Notes under the pieces: generated by a model | What the model was told of the DNA's origin: nothing | The model's database searches: none | What the model saw: the letters and a program-made list of their open reading frames with translations, nothing else | NCBI GenBank assembly: GCA_958450325.1 | Contig: OY288250.1 | Span: forward strand, 50,296,898-50,360,897 | Source: Agrostemma githago | Taxonomy: Eukaryota > Streptophyta > Magnoliopsida > Caryophyllales > Caryophyllaceae | Direction of reading: 5' to 3' | DNA length: 64,000 nucleotides | Part shown: positions 41,090-53,586 of the stretch, piece after piece | How positions within the stretch are numbered: the first letter of the stretch is position 1 | Layout of the letters: every line of letters begins with the position of its first letter | Program-made: the position numbers and the translations under genes

Positions 41090-44000
41090 TTCCATCCCGT
41101 CTTATGCGGTACCTTACTCTTAAGGTTCAGTGTCCCGTCTTTGAATCACATCCACGACAGGGTTCACCAATACCCTCTTAGGGTTCAGTTTCCTGCGGGT
41201 TTAGTGACCTTGAATAAGGAAAAGGGATTAGGGTTGGATTAGGCGGAGCCGCGAAGCGGGTCCGCCTAATCCAACCCTAAACCCTTTTCCGTCCCGTCTT
41301 ATGCGGTACCCTACTCTTAAGGTTCAGTGTCCCATCTTTGAATCACATCCACGACAGGGTTCACCAATACCCTCTTAGGGTTCAGTTTCTTGCGGGTTTA
41401 GTGACCTTGAATAAGGAAAAGGGTTTAGGGTTGGATTAGGCGGAGCCGCGAAGCAAGTCCGCCTAATCCAACCCTAAACTCTTTTCCGTCCCGTCTTATG
41501 CGGTACCTTACTCTTAAGGTTCAGTGTCCCATCTTTGAATCACATCCACGATAGGGTTCACCAATACCCTCTTAGGGTTCAGTTTCTTGCGGGTATAGTG
41601 ACCTTGAATAAGGAAAAGGGTTTAGGGTTGGATTAGGCGGAGCCGCGAAGAGGGTCCGCCTAATCCAACCCTAAACCCATTTCCGTCCCGTCTTATGTGC
41701 TACCCTACTCTTAAGGTTCAGTGTCCCATCTTTGAATCACATCCACGACAGGGTTCACCAATACCCTCTTAGGGTTCAGTTTCCTGCGGGTTTAGTGACC
41801 TTGAATAAGGAAAAGGGATTAGGGTCGGATTAGGCGGAGCCGCGAAGCGGGTTCGCCTAATCCAACCCTAAACCCTTTTCCGTCCCGTCTTATGCGGTAC
41901 CCTACTCTTAAGGTTCAGTGTCCCATCTTTGAATCACATCCACGACAGGGTTCACCAATACCTTCTTAGGGTTCAGTTTCTTGCGGGTTTAGTGACCTTG
42001 AATAAGGAAAAGGGTTTAGGGTTGGATTAGGCGGAGCCGCGAAGAGGGTCCTCCTAATCCAACCCTAAACCCTTTTCCGTCCCGTCTTATGCGCTACCCT
42101 ACTCTTAAGGTTCAGTGTCCCATCTTTGAATCACATCCAAGACAGGGTTCACCAATACCCTCTTAGGGTTCAGTTTCTTGCGGGTTTAGTGACCTTGAAT
42201 AAGGAAAAGGGTTTAGGGTTGGATTAGGCGGAGCCGCGAAGCGGGTCCGCCTAATCCAACCCTAAACCCTTTTCCGTCCCGTCTTATGCGGTACCTTACT
42301 CTTAAGGTTCAGTGTCCCGTCTTTGAATCACATCCACGACAGGGTTCACCAATACCCTCTTAGGGTTCAGTTTCCTGCGGGTTTAGTGACCTTGAATAAG
42401 GAAAAGGGATTAGGGTTGGATTAGGCGGAGCCGCGAAGCGGGTCCGCCTAATCCAACCCTAAACCCTTTTCCGTCCCGTCTTATGCGGTACCCTACTCTT
42501 AAGGTTCAGTGTCCCATCTTTGAATCACATCCACGACAGGGTTCACCAATACCCTCTTAGGGTTCAGTTTCTTGCGGGTTTAGTGACCTTGAATAAGGAA
42601 AAGGGATTAGGGTTGGATTAGGCGGAGCCGCGAAGCGGGTCCGCCTAATCCAACCCTAAACCCTTTTCCGTCCCGTCTTATGCGGTACCCTACTCTTAAG
42701 GTTCAGTGTCCCATCTTTGAATCACATCCACGACAGGGTTCACCAATACCCTCTTAGGGTTCAGTTTCTTGCGGGTTTAGTGACCTTGAATAAGGAAAAG
42801 GGTTTAGGGTTGGATTAGGCGGAGCCGCGAAGCAAGTCCGCCTAATCCAACCCTAAACTCTTTTCCGTCCCGTCTTATGCGGTACCTTACTCTTAAGGTT
42901 CAGTGTCCCATCTTTGAATCACATCCACGATAGGGTTCACCAATACCCTCTTAGGGTTCAGTTTCTTGCGGGTTTAGTGACCTTGAATAAGGAAAAGGGT
43001 TTAGGGTTGGATTAGGCGGAGCCGCGAAGAGGGTCCGCCTAATCCAACCCTAAACCCTTTTCCGTCCCGTCTTATGCGCTACCCTACTCTTAAGGTTCAG
43101 TGTCCCATCTTTGAATCACATCCAAGACAGGGTTCACCAATACCCTCTTAGGGTTCAGTTTCTTGCGGGTTTAGTGACCTTGAATAAGGAAAAGGGTTTA
43201 GGGTTGGATTAGGCGGAGCCGCGAAGCGGGTCCGCCTAATCCAACCCTAAACCCTTTTCCGTCCCGTCTTATGCGGTACCTTACTCTTAAGGTTCAGTGT
43301 CCCATCTTTGAATCACATCCACGACAGGGTTCACCAATACCCTCTTAGGGTTCAGTTTCCTGCGGGTTTAGTGACCTTGAATAAGGAAAAGGGATTAGGG
43401 TTGGATTAGGCGGAGCCGCGAAGCGGGTCCGCCTAATCCAACCCTAAACCCTTTTCTGTCCCGTCTTATGCGGTACCCTACTCTTAAGGTTCAGTGTCCC
43501 ATCTTTGAATCACATCCACGACAGGGTTCACCAATACCCTCTTAGGGTTCAGTTTCTTGCGGGTTTAGTGACCTTGAATAAGGAAAAGGGTTTAGGGTTG
43601 GATTAGGCGGAGCCGCGAAGCAAGTCCGCCTAATCCAACCCTAAACCCTTTTCCGTCCCGTCTTATGCGGTACCTTACTCTTAAGGTTCAGTGTCCCATC
43701 TTTGAATCACATCCACGACAGGGTTCACCAATACCCTCTTAGGGTTCAGTTTCTTGCGGGTTTAGTGACCTTGAATAAGGAAAAGGGTTTAGGGTTGGAT
43801 TAGGCGGAGCCGCGAAGCGGGTCCGCCTAATCCAACCCTAAACCCTTTTCCGTCCCGTCTTATGCGGTACCCTACTCTTAAGGTTCAGTGTCCCATCTTT
43901 GAATCACATCCACGACAGGGTTCACCAATACCCTCTTAGGGTTCAGTTTCTTGCGGGTTTAGTGACCTTGAATAAGGAAAAGGGTTTAGGGTTGGATTAG

Positions 44001-47000
44001 GCGGAGCCGCGAAGCGGGTCCGCCTAATCCAACCCTAAACCCTTTTCCGTCGCGTCTTATGCGGTACCCTACTCTTAAGGTTCAGTGTCCCATCTTTGAA
44101 TCACATCCACGACAGGGTTCACCAATACCCTCTTAGCGTTCAGTTTCTTGCGGGTTTAGTGACCTTGAATAAGAAAAAGGGTTTAGGGTTGGATTAGGCG
44201 GAGCCGCGAAGCGGGTCCGCCTAATCCAACCCTAAACCCTTTTCCGTCCCGTCTTATGCGGTACCCTACTCTTAAGGTTCAGTGTCCCATCTTTGAATCA
44301 CATCCACGACAGGGTTCACCAATACCCTCTTAAGGTTCAGTTTCTTGCGGGTTTAGTGACCTTGAATAAGGAAAAGGGTTTAGGGTTGGATTAGGCGGAG
44401 CCGCGAAGCGGGTCCGCCTAATCCAACCCTAAACCCTTTTCCGTCCCGTCTTATGCGGTACCTTACTCTTAGGGTTCAGTGTCCCATCTTTGAATCACAT
44501 CCACGACAGGGTTCACCAATACCCTCTTAGGGTTCAGTTTCTTGCGGGTTTAGTGACCTTGAATAAGGAAAAGGGTTTAGGGTTGGATTAGGCGGAGCCG
44601 CGAAGCGGGTCCGCCTAATCCAACCCTAAACCCTTTTCCGTCCCGTCTTATGCGGTACCCTACTCTTAAGGTTCAGTGTCCCATCTTTGAATCACATCCA
44701 CGACAGGGTTCACCAATACCCTCTTAGGGTTCAGTTTCTTGCGGGTTTAGTGACCTTGAATAAGGAAAAGGGTTTAGGGTTGGATTAGGCGGAGCCGCGA
44801 AGCGGGTCCGCCTAATCCAACCCTAAACCCTTTTCCATCCCGTCTTATGCGGTACCTTACTCTTAAGGTTCAGTGTCCCGTCTTTGAATCACATCCACGA
44901 CAGGGTTCACCAATACCCTCTTAGGGTTCAGTTTCCTGCGGGTTTAGTGACCTTGAATAAGGAAAAGGGATTAGGGTTGGATTAGGCGGAGCCGCGAAGC
45001 GGGTCCGCCTAATCCAACCCTAAACCCTTTTCCGTCCCGTCTTATGCGGTACCCTACTCTTAAGGTTCAGTGTCCCATCTTTGAATCACATCCACGACAG
45101 GGTTCACCAATACCCTCTTAGGGTTCAGTTTCTTGCGGGTTTAGTGACCTTGAATAAGGAAAAGGGTTTAGGGTTGGATTAGGCGGAGCCGCGAAGCAAG
45201 TCCGCCTAATCCAACCCTAAACTCTTTTCCGTCCCGTCTTATGCGGTACCTTACTCTTAAGGTTCAGTGTCCCATCTTTGAATCACATCCACGATAGGGT
45301 TCACCAATACCCTCTTAGGGTTCAGTTTCTTGCGGGTATAGTGACCTTGAATAAGGAAAAGGGTTTAGGGTTGGATTAGGCGGAGCCGCGAAGAGGGTCC
45401 GCCTAATCCAACCCTAAACCCTTTTCCGTCCCGTCTTATGTGCTACCCTACTCTTAAGGTTCAGTGTCCCATCTTTGAATCACATCCACGACAGGGTTCA
45501 CCAATACCCTCTTAGGGTTCAGTTTCCTGCGGGTTTAGTGACCTTGAATAAGGAAAAGGGATTAGGGTCGGATTAGGCGGAGCCGCGAAGCGGGTTCGCC
45601 TAATCCAACCCTAAACCCTTTTCCGTCCCGTCTTATGCGGTACCCTACTCTTAAGGTTCAGTGTCCCATCTTTGAATCACATCCACGACAGGGTTCACCA
45701 ATACCTTCTTAGGGTTCAGTTTCTTGCGGGTTTAGTGACCTTGAATAAGGAAAAGGGTTTAGGGTTGGATTAGGCGGAGCCGCGAAGAGGGTCCTCCTAA
45801 TCCAACCCTAAACCCTTTTCCGTCCCGTCTTATGCGCTACCCTACTCTTAAGGTTCAGTGTCCCATCTTTGAATCACATCCAAGACAGGGTTCACCAATA
45901 CCCTCTTAGGGTTCAGTTTCTTGCGGGTTTAGTGACCTTGAATAAGGAAAAGGGTTTAGGGTTGGATTAGGCGGAGCCGCGAAGCGGGTCCGCCTAATCC
46001 AACCCTAAACCCTTTTCCGTCCCGTCTTATGCGGTACCTTACTCTTAAGGTTCAGTGTCCCGTCTTTGAATCACATCCACGACAGGGTTCACCAATACCC
46101 TCTTAGGGTTCAGTTTCCTGCGGGTTTAGTGACCTTGAATAAGGAAAAGGGATTAGGGTTGGATTAGGCGGAGCCGCGAAGCGGGTCCGCCTAATCCAAC
46201 CCTAAACCCTTTTCCGTCCCGTCTTATGCGGTACCCTACTCTTAAGGTTCAGTGTCCCATCTTTGAATCACATCCACGACAAGGTTCACCAATACCCTCT
46301 TAGGGTTCAGTTTCTTGCGGGTTTAGTGACCTTGAATAAGGAAAAGGGATTAGGGTTGGATTAGGCGGAGCCGCGAAGCGGGTCCGCCTAATCCAACCCT
46401 AAACCCTTTTCCGTCCCGTCTTATGCGGTACCCTACTCTTAAGGTTCAGTGTCCCATCTTTGAATCACATCCACGACAGGGTTCACCAATACCCTCTTAG
46501 GGTTCAGTTTCTTGCGGGTTTAGTGACCTTGAATAAGGAAAAGGGTTTAGGGTTGGATTAGGCGGAGCCGCGAAGCAAGTCCGCCTAATCCAACCCTAAA
46601 CTCTTTTCCGTCCCGTCTTATGCGGTACCTTACTCTTAAGGTTCAGTGTCCCATCTTTGAATCACATCCACGATAGGGTTCACCAATACCCTCTTAGGGT
46701 TCAGTTTCTTGCGGGTTTAGTGACCTTGAATAAGGAAAAGGGTTTAGGGTTGGATTAGGCGGAGCCGCGAAGAGGGTCCGCCTAATCCAACCCTAAACCC
46801 TTTTCCGTCCCGTCTTATGCGCTACCCTACTCTTAAGGTTCAGTGTCCCATCTTTGAATCACATCCAAGACAGGGTTCACCAATACCCTCTTAGGGTTCA
46901 GTTTCTTGCGGGTTTAGTGACCTTGAATAAGGAAAAGGGTTTAGGGTTGGATTAGGCGGAGCCGCGAAGCGGGTCCGCCTAATCCAACCCTAAACCCTTT

Positions 47001-47430
47001 TCCGTCCCGTCTTATGCGGTACCTTACTCTTAAGGTTCAGTGTCCCATCTTTGAATCACATCCACGACAGGGTTCACCAATACCCTCTTAGGGTTCAGTT
47101 TCCTGCGGGTTTAGTGACCTTGAATAAGGAAAAGGGATTAGGGTTGGATTAGGCGGAGCCGCGAAGCGGGTCCGCCTAATCCAACCCTAAACCCTTTTCT
47201 GTCCCGTCTTATGCGGTACCCTACTCTTAAGGTTCAGTGTCCCATCTTTGAATCACATCCACGACAGGGTTCACCAATACCCTCTTAGGGTTCAGTTTCT
47301 TGCGGGTTTAGTGACCTTGAATAAGGAAAAGGGTTTAGGGTTGGATTAGGCGGAGCCGCGAAGCAAGTCCGCCTAATCCAACCCTAAACCCTTTTCCGTC
47401 CCGTCTTATGCGGTACCTTACTCTTAAGGT
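41090..47430. repeat. 19-unit (3743-bp) offset duplication within the satellite
   Basis: Rare variants reappear 3743 bp apart in the same order: CATCCCGTC (41092, about 44835), CGGGTATAG (41590, 45333), AGGGTCGGAT (about 41822, 45566), GTCCTCC (about 42047, 45792) and TTTTCTGTCC (about 43453, 47196). A partial third copy lies 7 units further left (CGGGTATAG at 40211). Part of the interval between the copies carries the 34-39 kb type variants (TTAGCGTTC at about 44135). Confidence 0.75.
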
Positions 47431-50400
47431 TCAGTGTCCCATCTTTGAATCACATCCACGACAGGGTTCACCAATACCCTCTTAGGGTTCAGTTTCTTGC
47501 GGGTTTAGTGACCTTGAATAAGGAAAAGGGTTTAGGGTTGGATTAGGCGGAGCCGCGAAGCGGGTCCGCCTAATCCAACCCTAAACCCTTTTCCGTCCCG
47601 TCTTATGCGGTACCCTACTCTTAAGGTTCAGTGTCCCATCTTTGAATCACATCCACGACAGGGTTCACCAATACCCTCTTAGGGTTCAGTTTCTTGCGGG
47701 TTTAGTGACCTTGAATAAGGAAAAGGGTTTAGGGTTGGCTTAGGCGGAGCCGCGAAGCGGGTCCGCCTAATCCAACCCTAAACCCTTTTCCGTCCCGTCT
47801 TATGCGGTACCTTACTCTTAAGGTTCAGTGTCCCATCTTTGAATCACATCCACGACAAGGTTCACCAATACCCTCTTAGGGTTCAGTTTCTTGCGGGTTT
47901 AGTGACCTTGAATAAGGAAAAGGGTTTAGGGTTGGATTAGGCGGAGCCGCGAAGCGGGTCCGCCTAATCCAACCCTAAACCCTTTTCTGTCCCGTCTTAT
48001 GCGGTACCCTACTCTTAAGGTTCAGTGTCCCATCTTTGAATCACATCCACGACAGGGTTCACCAATACCCTCTTAGGGTTCAGTTTCTTGCGGATTTAGT
48101 GACCTTGAATAAGGAAAAGGGTTTAGGGTTGGATTAGGCGGAGCCGCGAAGCGGGTCCGCCTAATCCAACCCTAAACCCTTTTCCGTCCCGTCTTATGCG
48201 GTACCCTACTCTTAAGGTTCAGTGTCCCATCTTTAAATCACATCCACGACAGGGTTCACCAATACCTCTTAGGGTTCAGTTTCTTGCGGGTTTAGTGACC
48301 TTGAATAAGGAAAAGGGTTTAGGGTTGGATTAGGCGGAGCCGCGAAGCGGGTCCGCCTAATCCAACCCTAAACCCTTTTCCGTCCCGTCTTATGCGGTAC
48401 CCTACTCCTAAGGTTCGGTGTCCCAACTTTGAATCACATCCACGACAGGGTTCACCAATACCCTCTTAGGGTTCAGTTTCTTGCGGGTTTAGTGACCTTG
48501 AATAAGGAAAAGGGTTTAGGGTTGGATTAGGCGGAGCCGCGAAGCGGGTCCGGCTAATCCAACCCTAAACCCTTTTCCGTCCCGTCTTATGCGGTACCTT
48601 ACTCTTAAGGTTCAGTGTCCCATCTTTGAATCACATCCACGACAGGGTTCACCAATACCCTCTTAGGGTTCAGTTTCTTGCGGGTTTAGTGACCTTGAAT
48701 AAGGAAAAGGGTTTAGGGTTGGATTAGGCGGAGCCGCGAAGCGGGTCCGCCTAATCCAACCCTAAACCCTTTTCTGTCCCGTCTTATGCGGTACCCTACT
48801 CTTAATGTTCAGTGTCCCATCTTTGAATCACATCCACGACAGGGTTCACCAATACCCTCTTAGGGTTCAGTTTCTTGCGGGTTTAGTGACCTTGAATAAG
48901 GAAAAGGGTTTCGGGTTCGATTAGGCGGAGCCGCGAAGCGGGTCCGCCTAATCCAACCCTAAACCCTTTTCCGTCCCGTCTTATGCGGTACCCTACTCTT
49001 AAGGTTCAGTGTCCCATCTTTGAATCACATCCACGACAGGGTTCACTAATACCCTCTTAGGGTTCAGTTTCTTGCGGGTTTAGTGACCTTGAATAAGAAA
49101 AAGGGTTTAGGGTTGGATTAGGCGGAGCCGCGAAGCGGGTCCGCCTAATCCAACCCTAAACCCTTTTCCGTCCCGTCTTATGCGGTACCCTACTCTTAAG
49201 GTTCAGTGTCCCATCTTTGAATCACATCCACGACAGGGTTCACCAATACCCTCTTAGGGTTCAGTTTCTTGCGGGTTTAGTGACCTTGAATAAGGAAAAG
49301 GGTTTAGGGTTGGATTAGGCGGAGCCGCGAAGCGGGTCCGCCTAATCCAACCCTAAACCCTTGTCCGTCCCGTCTTATGCGGTACCTTACTCTTAAGGTT
49401 CAGTGTCCCATCTTTGAATCACATCCACGACAGGGTTCACCAATACCCTCTTAGGGTTCAGTTTCTTGCGGGTTTAGTGACCTTGAATAAGGAAAAGGGT
49501 TTAGGGTTGGATTAGGCGGAGCCGCGAAGCGGGTCCGCCTAATCCAACCCTAAACCCTTTTCCGTCCCGTCTTATGCGGTACCCTACTCTTAATGTTCAG
49601 TGTCCCATCTTTGAATCACATCCACGACAGGGTTCACCAATACCCTCTTAGGGTTCACTTTCTTGCGGGTTTAGTGACCTTGAATAAGGAAAAGGGTTTT
49701 GGGTGTTGGATTAGGCGGAGCCGCGAAGCGGGTCCGCCTAGTCCAACCCTAAACCCTTTTCCGTCCCGACTTATGCGGTACCCTACTCTTAAGGTTCAGT
49801 GTCCCATCTTTGAATCACATCCACGACAGGGTTCACCAATACCCTCTTAGGGTTCAGTTTCTTGCGGGTTTAGTGACCCTGAATAAGGAAAAGGGTTTAG
49901 GGTTGGATTAGGCGGAGCCGCGAAGCGGGTCCGCCTAATCCAACCCTAAACCCTTTTCCGTCCCGTCTTATGCGGTACCCTACTCTTAAGGTTCAGTGTC
50001 CCATCTTTGAATCACATCCACGACAGGGTTCACCAATACCCTCTTAGGGTTCAGTTTCTTGCGGGTTTAGTGACCTTGAATAAGGAAAAGGGTTTAGGGT
50101 TGGATTAGGAGGAGCCGCGAAGCGGGTCCGCCTAATCCAACCCTAAACCCTTTTCCGTCCCGTCTTATGCGGTACCCTACTCTTAAGGTTCAGTGTCCCA
50201 TCTTTGAATCACATCCACGACAGGGTTCACCAATACCCTCTTAGGGTTCAGTTTCTTGCGGGTTTAGTGACCTTGAATAAGGAAAAGGGTTTAGGGTTGG
50301 ATTAGGCGGAGACGCGAAGCGGGTCCGCCTAATCCAACCCTAAACCCTTTTCCGTCCCGTCTTATGCGGTACCCTACTCTTAAGGTTTAGTGTCCCATCT

Positions 50401-50814
50401 TTGAATCACATCCACGACAGGGTTCACCAATACCCTCTTAGGGTTCAGTTTCTTGCGGGTTTAGTGACCTTGAATAAGGAAAAGGGTTTAGGGTTGGATT
50501 AGGCGGAGACGCGAAGCGGGTCCGCCTAATCCAACCCTAAACCCTTTTCCGTCCCGTCTTATGCGGTACCCTACTCTTAAGGTTCAGTGTCCCATCTTTG
50601 AATCACATCCACGACAGGGTTCACCAGTACCCTCTTAGGGTTCAGTTTCTTGCGGGTTTAGTGACCTTGAATAAGGAAAAGGGTTTAGGGTTGGATTAGG
50701 CGGAGCCGCGAAGCGGGTCCGCCTAATCCAACCCTAAACCCTTTTCCGTCCCGTCTTATGCGGTACCCTACTCTTAAGGTTCAGTGTCCCATCTTTGAAT
50801 CACATCCACGACAG

Positions 50815-50840
50815 GGTTCACCAATACCAGACACTGTTTT
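50815..50840. other. Right boundary of the satellite array
   Basis: The last unit ends at CCAATACC (50821-50828), three bases into the next unit, and passes directly to AGACACTGTTTTAACC. The flanking bases are the core of the 67/68-bp repeat. There is no run of degenerate satellite copies before the edge. Confidence 0.9.
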
Positions 50841-51218
50841 AACCATAGTAACTTATGTACATCATAACAGACACTGTTTTAAGCATGTATAAATTCCAAA
50901 ATGTGCAACACATAGTAACTTATTCAACAGATATCAACTTATGTACGTCATAACAGACAGTTCTATAGCATGGTTTTTGACTACTTTTATAGGTTAATTT
51001 TATAGGTTTAGATTACTCTATACATTTTATGTTTTTGACTATTTACAGGAGAACGTTATACAATTTACAAAGTACAGTATATAGGTCATTATGTAACGTA
51101 CATATGTACATATTAGTTGTACATAACTCACCTGAGAATGATTATAAAAACGTTGATGTTTATATAAATTCTTGTCATGGAGTAACGTTTACATCACCGA
51201 CTGTTTACATACACATAG
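50829..51218. repeat. 67/68-bp repeat relics and 3' flank of copy A
   Basis: About two degenerate copies of the 67/68-bp family occupy 50829-50970 (ACAGACACTGTTTTAA, GTGCAACACATAGTAACTTA, CAACAGATATCAACTTATG). The rest, to 51218, is AT-rich 3' flank of copy A (minus strand). I saw no canonical AATAAA on the minus strand here, and no gene. Confidence 0.65.
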
Positions 51219-51656
51219 CTAAAATAGAATTTTATATTTTCTGTCAGCTGTAAAATCCTTAACAAAGTTCTTATCCCACCTCATAAGATTTATGCATGTT
51301 TGACGACGAAAGTCATTGATGTCATTAAAATAATCTTTGTCTGTCCATTTCTCCTTGTCGTGAAATGTATTTATCCACTTCAAGACAAAAACACCACAAT
51401 CAAATCCATTACTTTGTTGAACTGCATTTTTGACATACTCCATTGGATTTGTCGTCATTTTTTTGGAGATGTATTCATAGCCCGAGTAGTTTTGAATGAT
51501 GATTGCGATATTTGTCATTATTTTGTGGCAAACATCTGTTCGTGCTTTGTTACCCTTCCTTTTACTTGAATCCAAGATGTAATTCTTCTTGTCTTCAAAA
51601 TCACACACAATCAAAATCCAGTGTAATGGTGTGTCAATATGAACTGGGATAAAGAT
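51219..51656 (-). pseudogene. Copy A exon 14: C48 protease catalytic domain
   Basis: The exon encodes 145 residues and a TAG stop. His is in PLHWILIV (residue 12 of the exon), Asp in YILDSS (residue 29), Gln at QQSN (residue 81) and Cys in FDCGVF (residue 87). The His-to-Asp spacing of 17 and Gln-to-Cys spacing of 6 are those of Ulp1/SENP cysteine proteases. About half the residues match copy B. In its own frame this domain is undamaged; only the upstream deletion separates it from the start codon. Confidence 0.8.
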
Positions 51657-51801
51657 CTGAAAAAGTATACATTTCATAGTTATTGTAATACATATTTTCA
51701 ACACATATTAACTTAAGTACATCAAAACAGACACTTCTATAACCATGTACAAATTTCAACTGTGTTAATGCTATAGGAGTATATAGATTAGATGGTTATA
51801 C
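51657..51801 (-). repeat. Copy A intron 13 with one 67/68-bp repeat relic
   Basis: A single degenerate copy of the minisatellite family lies at about 51695-51770 (AAGTACATCAAAACAGACAC, ACCATGTACAAATTTCAAC). The corresponding intron of copy B (58079-58166) lacks it. Confidence 0.65.
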
Positions 51802-53206
51802 CTTTCTCAAGAATTTACCATCTTCAGGCAAGTATGATACAGTACAGTATGGCGTTGTCAGAGAAGAGAATATTTCTGGGTTTAATTCCTGTAACAAAGG
51901 ATACACAATAGGTAAACAACTGTATGATTATCATGTACCAAAAAAGTACTGAAGTACAGGAATTTTGACATATTTTACCCCTGATTTTGTAGGAATGAAT
52001 AGTATATCGTTCCTCATGAATGTTGCATATATTCTAGCTATATCGATTGCCTATTAAAAGAACACTTGTTAGATTGATTTGGCAGCATTTGAATTTATAA
52101 TATTACTGTAACATTTACCATATCATATAGTTGTTCTTTTGGTAATAACAAGGATTGCATCGCCTTTCGGCTTACATTCATCCATTGTGTTTCCATAACC
52201 TCTTCCCTGCAAGATAACATAGTTCAAATAATCAACAATTTTAAAATTAATTATGATGAAAGAATTAAAAAACATTGGACAGGATAGAATATATTACGTG
52301 TCATATGATTTTAAAATGTTTTCATATGAGTCCTTCTTTTTCTCATTTGCCTTTCCTGCAAAGGTCTTCTTCTTTGTTTCTTTTAAGAATTTTTGAATAA
52401 TTTCTTCATCACTGAATACATTTTCCACATAGAGTTCCGCTGCCCTACTGAGAAAAGTTATAGAACAGTAAATGTTAATGATTTATGTTTTATGTGCAAT
52501 ATATGGTAGTCATATGATAGCATAGTGCAAGTCTATAACATACAGAAGTTTCCTTGACATTTTTCTTGCATCTTTTAGAATAGTATCTTTCATCTGATTC
52601 CTGGTGGAGGTTAGTATTTTGTGGCAATACCGCACCTTCATCATCCTTACATACTTATCATATGTAACATTGCTCTGAACATATATATCAATCAATAACA
52701 TTTATATATGGAAATATAATCAAACATAAAATAGTATCAATGATATAAGTAGAATAATTAAGTTTACCGGTTTGAACACTTGGGCAAAATAATTTTTATC
52801 CCCATTGAATATTTCCATGAGCCTCATTGACAAAATACCATTGTCAATTTCCAAATGACGACTAAAATCTGGAGTAAATTCCGCTATTTCATAGTCTGTC
52901 ACTTGATTGGCCCATTTGATCTTATTCTTGAATTTTTCAGAGAAATAATTACACTGCAAATATAACAAAGTATTCAACAAAGATGAAATAATTTTCAATG
53001 TACAAAAAAGTAAAAACAATACATCAGTGTCCTCACATATTTATCTTTAGCTTCAGAACTGTTCAGTTGGCTGTCACGTTCTTCAGGATACCCATAGTGA
53101 ATTATTTCAAATGACTTTGTCATTGAGTTTAAACAGTAAAGAACAATAGATGGTAATTCTGTTGTCCAGAAAAAGACCTTGAAGAAGATTGCACTATTAG
53201 TTTACA

Positions 53207-53242
53207 GAATGAATGAATGAATGAATGAATGAATGAATGAAT
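53207..53242. repeat. (GAAT)9 microsatellite in copy A intron 6
   Basis: Nine GAAT repeats lie in the intron between exons 6 and 7. Copy B's equivalent intron carries a related but diverged tract (about 59645-59680) that changes from AATG to AAAT repeats. Confidence 0.9.
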
Positions 53243-53586
53243 GGAGGTTATAAGGAGTATCTATTTGTTTACCAATTGCACATTATCCAACTGCATTTCA
53301 CTTGTAGGAATCTGAGACATTAAAGAAGTGTTTAGAAGAGATTCTTGAGCAAAAATATATTTACGCTGTTGACATTGTTGATGGAATATATAACATTACC
53401 ACATATTTATTAAATGGAGACATATAAACACGCTTTATGGATGATGGAGATGATAGCTTTTCCAAATCATTCATCAATAATCCCCAAAGATTTAAAATTG
53501 GTTCCTCAACTTTACTTTCAGACTGTGACATCATCAACATCTGCCTCCTTGAAATCTGAATGGTATCAAACTTAAAGAGAGGTTCA

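Larger units (their letters stand above)
1..50828. repeat. 197-bp satellite DNA array, about 258 tandem copies
   Basis: The same unit repeats head to tail with a 197-bp period (unit starts at 1, 198, 395, 592 and so on to 50826). Most units differ by only a few substitutions; single-base deletions (for example TAAACCTTTTCC for TAAACCCTTTTCC) and a +2 loop variant account for the small drift. Each unit holds a 73-nt inverted repeat at unit positions 47-119, a usually intact KpnI site (GGTACC) near 134-139, and a CTTAAG site near 145. Composition is moderately GC-rich and CpG-rich in the hairpin centre, unlike the AT-rich flank. The period is close to a nucleosome repeat length, as for many plant centromeric, pericentromeric or subtelomeric satellites; which of these it is cannot be told from sequence. 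The array runs off the left edge of the window. Confidence 0.98.

Noticed and set aside
49593..49850. 85-codon open frame in the satellite
   Set aside because: It arises because 197 is not a multiple of three and one unit has an extra base; its peptide is translated satellite with no domain, and neighbouring units do not keep it open.
1..50828. CRISPR array
   Set aside because: The whole 197-bp unit repeats with no unique spacers, the length is far beyond CRISPR repeats, and the context is a plant genome.
1..50828. True telomere or interstitial telomeric repeat tract
   Set aside because: Each unit has only about one and a half TTTAGGG-like repeats per arm, in opposite orientations, embedded in other sequence.
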